DNA from: Candidatus Latescibacterota bacterium
Lineage (GTDB): Bacteria; Latescibacterota; MWCZ01
Assembly (NCBI GenBank): GCA_022706085.1
Contig: JAKJDF010000001.1
Span: 526,674-590,673, forward strand
DNA length: 64,000 nucleotides
Direction of reading: 5' to 3'
Shown here: in pieces, positions 33,801 through 42,139 of the stretch
How positions within the stretch are numbered: position 1 is the stretch's first letter
How the letters are laid out: each line of letters opens with the position of its first letter
Notes under the pieces: model-generated
The model's database searches: none
Told to the model about the DNA's origin: nothing
What the model saw: the letters and a program-made list of their open reading frames with translations, nothing else
Position numbers and translations under genes: made by a program

Positions 33801-35154
33801 CGTCGGTACGGCTGATTCCGTGCGGCTTTCATGGAACGAAGCCATTGACGCAGACCCCGGCACGAACAAAACGCCGTTCCACACGTACGCCCTGCGCGCA
33901 GGTACGTTCCCCGGCCGGGGCAACATCCGTTCCGGAGCAGAGCCGGTGGGGCGCGGCACGATCGGGTACATGACCCACGCGACCATCCGCGGACTTGCGG
34001 ACGGGGTATACTACTGGAGCGTGCAGGCGGTGGATAACGGACTTGCGCGCTCGGAATGGGCTCCCGAGCAATCGTTCGTGATAGACACGAAGCCTCCGCG
34101 AGTTGCGCGCCTGCGCGGTGATACCCTCAGCGTTGGCCTCGATCGCGTGATCAACGTCGCGATTGATTTTGATGATGCGCTGACCGGTGTGGACACCCTT
34201 TCCACGATTGACGTCACGCTCTCTCTGGTCGGGCAGCCTTCGGTTCAGGTCACCAAACTCCGGTGGGACCCGGGTGACGTCTGGTTCGGGCAGGCATCAA
34301 TACCCACGGGCAGTTTCCTGTTCGAGCCTGTCAGGGTACGCGTGCGGAACGTACGTGACATTCGCGGCAACGTTCTCGCCGACACCACGTTCGCCACCCG
34401 GCTCGTCTTCACGGCAGCACAGCGCATCGCACGGGAGGAGGGAGGCACGATCACGAACTCGGCGGGAACGATCAGCCTTTATGTTCCACCGCGGAGTTTC
34501 GACCGGGAGGTAGGCATTTCGCTTGCGCAACCGGATTCCGCGAGTTTGCCGGCCGGGCCGGGGCCGGGGCTTAGTCTGGCGGTGGAATTCACGCCCGACG
34601 TTGCGGTGGGCACTCTTGCGGTTCCAGCGGTGCTGACGATGAAGTACGGTGCTTCGCCGCGGGTGGCACGCGGGGCGGTGGTGGCCTCGAATCTGCACAT
34701 CTTCCGCCTGGATGGTTCGACGTGGACGTATATCGGCGGGCTTGCGGATGACGCGACGAAAACCATCTCGGTGCCAGTCAATCACCTTGGAACGTACGCC
34801 CTGTTTGAAGCATCCGGGAACGTGACGGACGCGACACTCGGCGACCTGGCCTGCACGCCGCGCGTGTTCTCTCCCGGCACGACGCAAGGGTACAGCGACA
34901 AGACCGTGATCGCGTTCACCGTGTCAACCGCTGACGCGGGCAATTCCGCGACGATCAGCATCTTCAATACGGCGGGGCGGCTGGTGCGGGAGATGGCGCC
35001 CTCCATCGTTGCCGGCGCCAATTCCATCGCGTGGAACGGCACGGATGATGGCGGCAGCATCGCGCCCAGCGGGATGTATATCGTCGCCGTGAAGGTCGGA
35101 GGAGTCGAAAAGCGTCAGACAGTGGTGATTCTGAACAAGTACGCGCGTCCATGA
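30817..35154 (+). CDS. Large secreted FG-GAP/VCBS-repeat protein with C-terminal FlgD-like sorting domain
   Basis: The 1445-residue protein has a signal peptide (MKRSCFPGTHVTAALLFLGS) and about a dozen VCBS/FG-GAP units with Asp-rich loops such as DYNRDGLLDLAI, DYDNDGDMDLFV, DIDGNGTPDLAI, DVDNDGRFDLIA, DIDNDGDVDFVV and DVDGDGDLDAIA. These form calcium-binding integrin-like propellers. Fibronectin-III-like segments occur near 450 and 990 (NAPTGLAATVG, VRLSWNEAID). The end (TISIFNTAGRLVREM, GSIAPSGMYIVAVKV) is a FlgD_ig-type domain used as a secretion/anchor tail in FCB bacteria. Likely surface-exposed or released. The start lacks a strong Shine-Dalgarno. The PorV-fusion gene follows after 65 bases. 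Confidence 0.9.
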   Translation: MKRSCFPGTHVTAALLFLGSVASAVTFSPKLTLPPVQYGAQAWAIPDSSGTYAGKSILALSGQTPGGTLKTYIVWIESQSGVPGVAKIDSSSIPGIVFGQADWADYNRDGLLDLAISGRTVSATDTLAQDITMVYRQYSDGSFRPEAAFPSGYGMDSTIVRWVDYDNDGDMDLFVSGRKRILSLNPSTGKKEVTGESRLHVFRNDSPTPQTVIFVRDTGVRSRVDQIIPVHDGDADWADIDGNGTPDLAITGKSATFLQGNRVATEIVTEVYLNNPAGVFTRNVLTSLPPRYGGGIAWGDMNEDGLLDIALSGYAKPADGGALTLEVWLHLGEGSFRKQAIQLDQRDAVAGRLAWMDVDNDGRFDLIAMGDSSATVSGIRLYRNNSDLTLSRMSASLPALGDGAFSLGHLDADGTVDLIASGRLTPAGASQTTAWSLSGVPANALPTTPSLSPRDNRPLVAADRVYFTWGQSSDDANGKTVSYEILLLQGVGNETRVLTAPAAFGPAPHGRKLTYTLLRSLPPGSAMPLYVRARDAAGNTSPWSAPITVYVQDFVNSLETIVPLRSTAASWVDINGDGAPDLVVNGFDQGSNETNRLYVNQAGTLVPNTAYDLPGVYLGSQAWADVNADGYPDVMLTGSESEQVRITSIFLNRALQSVGLFDANAMTSDKLTGSRAAFGDIDNDGDVDFVVTGVSGAALKTLVGENTGVITAQGVVFNVRALDLTLVDTPAKGLKDGCISLVDFDQDGNLDLTIQGNTDNGTPAADDDFWAGYLFTFRNTGGMNFSMVNTPAPAGTATIPAGSALLDQLGDGEHVWADVDNDGDPDLICVGFSRTTAEFVLDNVYWDASALRIYENTGGGNLVMKQAFPGLWKASLAVGDVDNDGKVDILVSGYNDHVVDTGGNHLETPTLRLYVNDGTGRFAEKSVALFSDYGVALGAVRFADVDGDGDLDAIAAGEGVTADGKAVPKSTLFANTNAYFVANRRPNAPTGLAATVGTADSVRLSWNEAIDADPGTNKTPFHTYALRAGTFPGRGNIRSGAEPVGRGTIGYMTHATIRGLADGVYYWSVQAVDNGLARSEWAPEQSFVIDTKPPRVARLRGDTLSVGLDRVINVAIDFDDALTGVDTLSTIDVTLSLVGQPSVQVTKLRWDPGDVWFGQASIPTGSFLFEPVRVRVRNVRDIRGNVLADTTFATRLVFTAAQRIAREEGGTITNSAGTISLYVPPRSFDREVGISLAQPDSASLPAGPGPGLSLAVEFTPDVAVGTLAVPAVLTMKYGASPRVARGAVVASNLHIFRLDGSTWTYIGGLADDATKTISVPVNHLGTYALFEASGNVTDATLGDLACTPRVFSPGTTQGYSDKTVIAFTVSTADAGNSATISIFNTAGRLVREMAPSIVAGANSIAWNGTDDGGSIAPSGMYIVAVKVGGVEKRQTVVILNKYARP

Positions 35155-35219
35155 CCACGATACATTGAGCCCGCGTCAAACCGGTTCAGGGGTTGTCATA
35201 CGACATAAGGTGAGGCGTT

Positions 35220-37703
35220 ATGCGGATTCACTCAGCGCACACACGAAGGCTTCGTCGGAGGGTGGTCGGCGCAGCCTGTTCAATCGGCATCATGTGCATG
35301 GTTGCGACGGCGCATGCGGGGACTCCCAGCACAACGGTGGGAGTGGGGGCCCGCCCTCTGGGAATGGGCGGTGCCTTCGTAGGCCTCGCGGATGACGCGC
35401 ACGCCATTTACTGGAATCCCGCCGGTCTGCCGCGGCTTCAGAGGCAGGAATTCACCGGCAGCTACATGCCCAACCGCCTCATCAGTGGCCTCAACACCGG
35501 TTACGGGGCCGCCACGATCCCCATCGGGGAACGGCAGGCGATCGGCGCGGACATGTTCTACGAGTCGTACAGCGACAACGAACTGTCGTTTACGTCATTC
35601 AATCTGCGCGCGTCGTACGGACTGTCGCTGTTCAACTGGCTGTCAGTGGGCGGGAACGCGAAGTACGTCGCCCCGCTTTCCGTGAAATACAACAACAATC
35701 AGGTGGACGATCCGCGCGGATTCGGCTTCGATGTTGGCACGCTGGTGGATTTCGGGAACCTCCTCCCGGCGCTGGAAGGGTTACGGCTCGGAGCTGTGGT
35801 GCGGGACGTGGGGGGGACCAGCGTAAAACACGATAACGACTTCTCGGAGAACATCTACCCCGCCACGTACGTGGTCGGAGCGTCATACAAGCTGAACGAC
35901 AGTTTCACATTTGCCGCGGACCTCGATGATCGGGCGCGGTTCGGCGTCGAATACAGCCTGCTGAACCTTCTTTCTCTCCGGGCGGGCGTCCAGAGGACCG
36001 TTCAGGGGTACGGCACCGGCATGTACTACAACGGCGGCGCGGGTATCAAGTGGCGCGGGATCAAACTCGATTACGCGTATGAAACCCACCCGACGCTGAA
36101 CCCGACCCACTACATGACGCTGTCATTCGTCTACAACCCGTCGTTCGTGACGATCCGTGATGCACGGATCACCCGGACTCCTCTCTTCCGAGCGCTGTAC
36201 CGGTCGTACGAACAGGAGCCCGAGTTCGCGCAGGTTACGCTCAAGAACACCTCGCAGGACCCGCTTCGCGTGAATGTCGGGTTGCGGATACCGACTCTCA
36301 TGGCGGAGGGAGCAAGCCACGCGCAGGATTTCACGTTGCCTCCCCAGAGCACGCAGACGGTATCGCTGGGCGTTACGCTGGATGACAGCCTGCTTATCCG
36401 CGACATCTCCAATTACGATAACCTCGTGCAGCCGGAAGTGTTCGTGAACTACACCCAGGAACGGGAGACAAAACAGGCACAGAAGAAGCTTTCCAGCGTG
36501 TTCGTTCTTGGTAAGAACAAACTTACCTGGCTCAACCCGACCGTGGCCGCGGCGTTTGTGACGCCGGACCATACGCCGATTGTGAATTTCGCTGACCGTG
36601 CGGCGAGCACGTTCCGCTCCGTGCGTGATACGGAGTTTTCCACGTGCCCGAATTACGGGACAGCGATGATTCTTTTCGGGGCAGTGAGCAAGTACGGTGT
36701 GCTGTACAACCCGGACCAGAATACTCCTTTTTACAAAATCGCGAGTGATACATCCCAGCTTGGTAACATTTTCGATACGGTCAAGTTCCCGATCGAGACG
36801 TTGCGTTCCCGGCTTGGGGATTGTGACGACGTGAGCGTGCTTTTCATTTCGCTTCTGGAATCACAGAGTGTTCCGACTGCATTGCTTGACGTGTTCGACC
36901 CTGTGCTTGGACACATCTACATGATGTTTGATACTGGTCTGACGCCGGAGCAGGCGATGCAGAGCGGTCTGTTCCTCTCTGAGGACGAATTCGTCACGTG
37001 GACCGACCCGGGTCAGGAAGTGCCGGAGGCTCATGCGTGGATTCCGGTGGAGACCACGATGTTCGGGCAGCCTTTTTCGGAGGCTGTTCGAGTCGGGCTT
37101 GCCGAGTATCGGGAGAAAAAGGCGCGGAACTACATCCGCGAGTGGTCAATTGCGCAGGGGCGTTCTCAGTATCAGGCGGGAATACTTGACTCGGCAAGCG
37201 TGGCATTTCCGAACGTGGGTGACGTTCAGCAGTACCTCGCCGCGGAGATTGAACGGATGAAGCGCCGTCTCGAGCTTCCGCCTCTGGAAGAGCCGATCAC
37301 CGCAGAGAAGCTCTATATGCGCGGTGCAGAGCTTCGCCAGCGAGGGCAATATGCGCAGGCCATCGAAGCCTTCAGCGAAGCGATTCGCCTGCGGCCCGAT
37401 TTTGCCGATGCGTACAACGGGCGGGGCGTGGCACGCAACCATGAGGGCGGGCGCGTGAGATATATGTCGGATGACCCTCCCAGGCGGCGTGAGGAGGCGG
37501 AACGTCTGTGGCGCGATGCGGTGGCGGACTTTCGTGAAGCCATCCGGCTCAATCCGCGCGAATCCGGCTACTGGGTGAACCTGATGATTTCGTTCCAGCT
37601 TCTGAACGATACGCAGGAAGCACAGCAGGCACGGGAGCAGGCGCTGCAGATCGACGAAGAACTGCGGCCGGTGCTGGAGGATATTTTCCGGACCGGGCAA
37701 TGA
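35220..37703 (+). CDS. PorV/UPF0164-like outer-membrane barrel fused to transglutaminase-like and TPR domains
   Basis: The 827-residue protein starts with a signal peptide (cleavage near AHAG, residue 34). Residues 36-305 match the PorV/PorQ (UPF0164) barrel, with the hallmark VGVGARPLGMGGAFVGLADD followed by AHAIYWNPAGL. An Ig-like linker (about 320-440) follows. Residues 470-640 look transglutaminase-like: C535 in SRLGDCDDVSVLFISLLES, H565 in GHIYMMF, E611 in AWIPVETT; H605 is an alternative. Two or three TPR units (about 695-820, AEKLYMRGAELRQRGQYAQA, RLRPDFADAYNGRGVARN) end the protein. PorV normally shuttles type IX cargo; this fusion is new to me. AAGGTGAGG precedes ATG 35220. Confidence 0.85.
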   Translation: MRIHSAHTRRLRRRVVGAACSIGIMCMVATAHAGTPSTTVGVGARPLGMGGAFVGLADDAHAIYWNPAGLPRLQRQEFTGSYMPNRLISGLNTGYGAATIPIGERQAIGADMFYESYSDNELSFTSFNLRASYGLSLFNWLSVGGNAKYVAPLSVKYNNNQVDDPRGFGFDVGTLVDFGNLLPALEGLRLGAVVRDVGGTSVKHDNDFSENIYPATYVVGASYKLNDSFTFAADLDDRARFGVEYSLLNLLSLRAGVQRTVQGYGTGMYYNGGAGIKWRGIKLDYAYETHPTLNPTHYMTLSFVYNPSFVTIRDARITRTPLFRALYRSYEQEPEFAQVTLKNTSQDPLRVNVGLRIPTLMAEGASHAQDFTLPPQSTQTVSLGVTLDDSLLIRDISNYDNLVQPEVFVNYTQERETKQAQKKLSSVFVLGKNKLTWLNPTVAAAFVTPDHTPIVNFADRAASTFRSVRDTEFSTCPNYGTAMILFGAVSKYGVLYNPDQNTPFYKIASDTSQLGNIFDTVKFPIETLRSRLGDCDDVSVLFISLLESQSVPTALLDVFDPVLGHIYMMFDTGLTPEQAMQSGLFLSEDEFVTWTDPGQEVPEAHAWIPVETTMFGQPFSEAVRVGLAEYREKKARNYIREWSIAQGRSQYQAGILDSASVAFPNVGDVQQYLAAEIERMKRRLELPPLEEPITAEKLYMRGAELRQRGQYAQAIEAFSEAIRLRPDFADAYNGRGVARNHEGGRVRYMSDDPPRRREEAERLWRDAVADFREAIRLNPRESGYWVNLMISFQLLNDTQEAQQAREQALQIDEELRPVLEDIFRTGQ

Positions 37704-37804
37704 CGAGGTTGTTCTGTTTCCATGAAATGCCGCTCTGCAGGCCGTCGAACAGGCATCACTTGCGGAAAAATCCTGGCGCCGTATATTTTCTATTGTGGTA
37801 AACG

Positions 37805-37856
37805 GTACACTTTTGTGAAGGAACGCGTACACTTGTCTTACGGGTAGCGCACTTTT
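37805..37856 (+). promoter_or_regulatory. Repeated TACACTT motifs and possible promoter upstream of the small exported protein
   Basis: GTACACTT occurs at 37805 and 37827 with a variant GCGCACTT at 37847, about one helical double-turn apart. TTGCAA (37855-37860) and AATGAT (37877-37882), 16 bases apart, could be the promoter. The region is more AT-rich than its surroundings. Confidence 0.3.
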
Positions 37857-37908
37857 GCAAAGAGCATTTTGATTTGAATGATTTTCATTTTTCCAGGAGG
37901 CGTGTACG

Positions 37909-38439
37909 ATGAGACGCACGTGGTGTGTTGCAGGGATGATGGCGGCTCTGGGAGTGTGTGCTCTCAGCACCGGGGCGCACGCCGCCAACCCTGATACCTC
38001 CCGAAGCGCGAAGAGTGCAGCGATGTTGATGCGTCTGGCGCGAGCGCAGCAACTGTCTGCCCGTCCCAGGACCTTCCAGACGCAGCAGGGAGTCGCGGTT
38101 GCCGCACGTCGCCACGCCGATGCCATGGAGCAGCAGAAGCGCACGCTTGCGATTCTGAATAACCAGTATCTCCGCGGCACTGCCGCGACCAGCCCTTCGG
38201 AGAGCGATATCCGGCAGACAATCGGCGTTCTGGAGCAGCAGTTGAACGCGCCGACACCGCCGGAGAACTCGTATGAAATCCGTTACTATCTTGCGGCATG
38301 CTATGAATCGCTGAATAACATTCCCAAGGCGAAAGAGCTGCTCCAGGCGATAGTGACTCAGTACGGTTCCAGCACGGACGATGTGGTAAAGGGCTTCGTC
38401 GAGCAGGCACGCGCGGACCTCGTGCGACTGGGCAGCTGA
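37909..38439 (+). CDS. Small exported helical/TPR-like protein
   Basis: The 176-residue protein has a signal peptide (MRRTWCVAGMMAALGVCALS, cleavage after AHA near residue 25) and a helical mature part. The final 60 residues, EIRYYLAACYESLNNIPKAK followed by ELLQAIVTQYGSS, read as one TPR hairpin plus a cap. No enzymatic motif is seen. AGGAGG lies 8 bases before ATG 37909 and a strong terminator follows, so it forms its own unit between the PorV fusion and the cyclase. A periplasmic adaptor for the neighbouring outer-membrane protein is a guess from position. Confidence 0.8.
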   Translation: MRRTWCVAGMMAALGVCALSTGAHAANPDTSRSAKSAAMLMRLARAQQLSARPRTFQTQQGVAVAARRHADAMEQQKRTLAILNNQYLRGTAATSPSESDIRQTIGVLEQQLNAPTPPENSYEIRYYLAACYESLNNIPKAKELLQAIVTQYGSSTDDVVKGFVEQARADLVRLGS

Positions 38440-38459
38440 CCGTCGGTACAACTGGACAG

Positions 38460-38492
38460 AGGGGGACAACGCCGTTGTCCCCTCTTTTTTTT
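38460..38492 (+). terminator. Rho-independent terminator
   Basis: GGGGACAAC (38462-38470), loop GCC, GTTGTCCCC (38474-38482), then TC and eight T. It begins about 20 bases after the small exported protein stop. Confidence 0.92.
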
Positions 38493-38692
38493 CCCCCGAA
38501 CAGCACGCCCCGGCGATTCCCGGTTTCCTCCCTCCCGTCCTCCCGCGGTTTTCAACTTTTCCGTCGCTGACCAGGGTTATCCCTTTGCGTCGGCGCGCGT
38601 TATCCGTTTCTTTTTTCCTTTGAATGCGCGCGTCCTCCTCCACCGGAGGCCGGGGCCTGTCGGAACCAGCCCGTTCGCCAAGGGGGTATCGA

Positions 38693-41600
38693 ATGGCTGA
38701 AGAAAAGAAGTCACCCTGGGTGCGGCACATCCATCTCTGGCTTGCGCTTGCCGCGGGTCTATTCTTCGTGCTGCTCTCGTTGACCGATTTCTACGAACTG
38801 ATCGAACTGAAGACGTACGATTACCGGTTGATCCTCCGGAACAAGATATTCGGCCCGCCGCGCCAGCTTCCCAATCTTGCCACGATTGACGTAGATGACT
38901 ACTCGGTGGACAAGGAGGGGCGGTTTGAGGACTGGGACCGCACCTATCACGCGCGGATCATTGACATCGCCTCGGCGCTGGGCGCGCGGGCTATCGGGGT
39001 TGATTTCCTCATGCCCGAACCCAGCACACCCATGATTCGGGAGAACCAGGTTGCCGAAAGCGATGTTCATTCGCGGGAAGCGGTGCTTGCACTCTTCCGC
39101 AACCCGGACGTCGTTCTGTCTGACGCCTGTCGGAAGTGGAACAACGTCTACTTCGCGCAGTATCTGACCGAAGCGGAAGCGCAGGATTACGAGCGCTCGC
39201 TTCGGGAGAATCCGCCGCGCACGGAGGTGGAAGAGCACCGTTTCCAGCTCGTACAACCGTTCACGATTCCGATCACGCAGGATTTCCAGAAGGAGTTCGT
39301 GGTCGGGTCTCAGCTCTGGGCTCCGGTGGATACGTTCCTGGCAACGGCCCGGGGCGCCGGTCAGGTCCAACCGATTCCGGATATGGACGGTATTGTGCGC
39401 CGGAACCGGGCGTTTTACGTGTACGATGGCCGGATATTCCCGTCCCTTTCGATCGTGATGGCCGCGGACTACCTCGGCGTTCCCCTGAGCTCATTCAAGT
39501 TTGAGCCGGGACGGGTCATACTGCCGAACGCTCATATTCCGGGCGAGCCGACGCCCCGCGACGTTGTCATTCCGCTGGGTGCACGCGGGACAATTCTCGT
39601 GAACTGGGCGGGAGACTACCGGAGCACCTACCGCCATTTCCCTTATGCCAGTGTCAAGACCTTCTGGGAAGTTCACCAGCGCGAGCAACTGGCCGGTCTG
39701 GTGAAACGCGAGCTTACCCGCGATCCCGCGCTCCTCGACGGCCTCATGAGCGGCCAGATTGACCTTTCGGAGTTCACGCTCAGCCGAATGATGGAGCTTT
39801 CGCGCGTTCCGTCGGTGGACGTCAAGACCGGCCTCCAGAATGTTGCCGTGGCCCTGAAGATGAGCGGCGCGGTTTCCCGCAGGGCACCGGTTACCGAGGC
39901 GTTGCGGGATGCATTTGGCAAAACGACCGGTATACCCGACATCGCGCGGTGGCGCGCCCTTTACGAGGAGCTTCTGCTCAACCGGCGAATGGCGGACCTT
40001 TTCGCCGGGCGGCCCGACCTCACGCTTGCTGATGCAGCGCGGGACCTCAACATGCCGGCTGCCCGGGTGGAGAGCACGTACACGAGGATTCGCACGCTTG
40101 TCTCTCCGCTCACCGGGGAGATCGCACCGGGCAATTTCCCGCTCTGGTTCTTCGCGCAGACGCGGGACGGCGCTCCCGTCGCAGTTAATGACAGCGTGAA
40201 CAGCGTGCTGGCGAGCGCCATGAAGGAATTCCTTCGGAGGCACGGTGTCATAAGCGATGCGGTGGTGGCGGGGATCGTCACGCCGACTCCCGAAACGAGC
40301 GCGGATCTTACCAACCTTGCAGTCCGTGTGGTCGCGTTTGCGGCGGGGTACCCGGAGCAGGACTACGTCGCCGTGGCGGGGAGTGTCGTTCAGGCCGCGC
40401 TGCTCGAGCCGTTGTTAGCCCAGGGTACGTCGTTCGACGACGTCGTGCAACAGCTGTTTCAGGTGTCTCCCTCGGATCTGCCGGCCGAAGTGATACGGCC
40501 GTACCGGGATACCTACAACACGCTCTGGAGAAACAACAACCTTGCGGTACTCCTGAAGGCGGACACAAGCCTTTCCGTGCAGGCAGCAGCGGATACGCTG
40601 GCGGCGCTCCTGAGGAAAAGCACGGGGAATGACTCCGCAACGGTTTCAGCTGAGGATATCGTCGCTGAGCATGCGATTCTGTTGAAACAGATAAAGGAGC
40701 GGGGGGACGTCCCGCCTGAAGCGCACCCGCTCGTCTTCAACACGGTTGTTGTGGACGGCAGGCCGGTGTCCGCATCCGATTTTGAAGGAGCCGTGTTGTT
40801 CTACGGCATCACGTCCACCGGCGGGCACGACAGGAATCCGACCCCCTTTGAGCCGCGCTATCCGATGGTGGGAATGCACTTGAACCTGTTCAACCAGGTC
40901 GTGACGGGGGCGTTCCTCCATCAGGCCCCCGGATGGGTTGACTGGGTGATCATTCTGGTGGTGGCGCTCCTAATGGGGCTTCTCGTGCCCAGAATGTCGC
41001 CCGTGAATGGCGGGATCCTCGCTTTCGGCATGGTGGCGGTGTTCCTTGTGGCCGCCGTGATTCTGTTCGCGAAGGGGCGAATCTGGATCGACACCGTGGG
41101 ACCGTTTGGCGCGATCACGTTCGGGTATCTTGTGATCACGGTCCGGAACTACGTGGTGGGAGAGAAGGAGAAGAAGTTCATCAAAGGGGCCTTCTCGGCA
41201 TACCTCGCACCGGAAGTGGTTGAGATTATCGCAAATGATCCGGAAGGCCTGAAGCTTGGTGGTTCGCCCGAGCATATCACGGCGTTCTTCAGTGACGTGA
41301 AGGGGTTTTCCACGATATCGGAAGCGTTGAGCCCGACCGAACTGGTGAACCTTCTGAACGAGTACCTGACCGAGATGTGCGATATCGCCTTCAAGTACGG
41401 CGCCACGGTGGACAAATTCATCGGCGACGCGATCGTTGCATTCTTCGGTGCGCCAATCAAGTATGAAGACCACGCGGTGAGGGCGTGTCTCTGTGCGTGC
41501 GAAATGCAGTCGCGACTGGCAGTGCTTCGCGAGAAATGGAAGGCGGAGGGCAGGCACGAGATATTCTGCCGCATCGGGCTTAACACCGGAAACGCGGTTA

Positions 41601-42064
41601 TCGGCAACATGGGCGGCCGTCAGCGGTTCAACTACACCATGATGGGCGACACGGTGAACCTTGCCGCGCGGTTGGAAAGCGGCGCCAAGCAGTTTGGCGT
41701 CTACACAATGATTACCGATGTCACCTACAACGCTGCTCGCGACGTAATCGAAGCCCGCGAGCTTGACAGGATCGTCGTGATCGGCAAGAAAGAGCCGGTG
41801 ACCATCTACGAGGTTCTGTCCAAAAAAGGCGAACTCGACCCCAAAAAGAAACAGATCGCGGACTTTTATGCTGAGGGTCTTGCGTACTACCGCGAACAGA
41901 ACTGGGACGCCGCGGTGGCGAAATGGCGCGCCGCCATGGCGGTTGACCCTGACCATCCGGACGCAACCTCCGGCATCTTCATCAAGCGTATCGATGCGAT
42001 ACGCGCGGGGAAGGTGGAGATCCCGAAGGATTGGAACGGCGTCTGGGAAATGACGGAGAAGTAA
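38693..42064 (+). CDS. CHASE2-domain class III adenylate cyclase with a large CHASE2 insertion
   Basis: The 1123-residue protein has TM1 (about 13-35), an extracytoplasmic CHASE2 sensor, three TMs (about 745-825), a class III cyclase domain (about 862-1040) and a TPR-like tail. CHASE2 is split: VNWAGDYRSTYRHFPYASV (about 303-321) and NTVVVDGRPVSASDFEGAVL (about 683-702) are separated by about 350 mostly helical residues. Cyclase residues are metal Asp D868 and D912, K908 with T982 for adenine, and N989/R993 for the transition state. The Lys/Thr pair is typical of class IIIb adenylate cyclases. It probably makes cAMP in response to a periplasmic signal. AAGGGGG precedes ATG 38693; upstream in-frame codons lack a site. 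Confidence 0.9.
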   Translation: MAEEKKSPWVRHIHLWLALAAGLFFVLLSLTDFYELIELKTYDYRLILRNKIFGPPRQLPNLATIDVDDYSVDKEGRFEDWDRTYHARIIDIASALGARAIGVDFLMPEPSTPMIRENQVAESDVHSREAVLALFRNPDVVLSDACRKWNNVYFAQYLTEAEAQDYERSLRENPPRTEVEEHRFQLVQPFTIPITQDFQKEFVVGSQLWAPVDTFLATARGAGQVQPIPDMDGIVRRNRAFYVYDGRIFPSLSIVMAADYLGVPLSSFKFEPGRVILPNAHIPGEPTPRDVVIPLGARGTILVNWAGDYRSTYRHFPYASVKTFWEVHQREQLAGLVKRELTRDPALLDGLMSGQIDLSEFTLSRMMELSRVPSVDVKTGLQNVAVALKMSGAVSRRAPVTEALRDAFGKTTGIPDIARWRALYEELLLNRRMADLFAGRPDLTLADAARDLNMPAARVESTYTRIRTLVSPLTGEIAPGNFPLWFFAQTRDGAPVAVNDSVNSVLASAMKEFLRRHGVISDAVVAGIVTPTPETSADLTNLAVRVVAFAAGYPEQDYVAVAGSVVQAALLEPLLAQGTSFDDVVQQLFQVSPSDLPAEVIRPYRDTYNTLWRNNNLAVLLKADTSLSVQAAADTLAALLRKSTGNDSATVSAEDIVAEHAILLKQIKERGDVPPEAHPLVFNTVVVDGRPVSASDFEGAVLFYGITSTGGHDRNPTPFEPRYPMVGMHLNLFNQVVTGAFLHQAPGWVDWVIILVVALLMGLLVPRMSPVNGGILAFGMVAVFLVAAVILFAKGRIWIDTVGPFGAITFGYLVITVRNYVVGEKEKKFIKGAFSAYLAPEVVEIIANDPEGLKLGGSPEHITAFFSDVKGFSTISEALSPTELVNLLNEYLTEMCDIAFKYGATVDKFIGDAIVAFFGAPIKYEDHAVRACLCACEMQSRLAVLREKWKAEGRHEIFCRIGLNTGNAVIGNMGGRQRFNYTMMGDTVNLAARLESGAKQFGVYTMITDVTYNAARDVIEARELDRIVVIGKKEPVTIYEVLSKKGELDPKKKQIADFYAEGLAYYREQNWDAAVAKWRAAMAVDPDHPDATSGIFIKRIDAIRAGKVEIPKDWNGVWEMTEK

Positions 42065-42084
42065 ACCGCACGAACGTTGCGCAT

Positions 42085-42126
42085 CACCCCCTCCGACTCT
42101 TATGACGGCGGAGGGGGTGTATTTTT
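42085..42126 (+). terminator. Rho-independent terminator of the cyclase gene
   Basis: CACCCCCTCCG (42085-42095) pairs perfectly with CGGAGGGGGTG (42109-42119), followed by TATTTTT. It ends only about 14 bases before the PAP2 start codon. Confidence 0.88.
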
Positions 42127-42139
42127 CCGGGAAAGCCGC

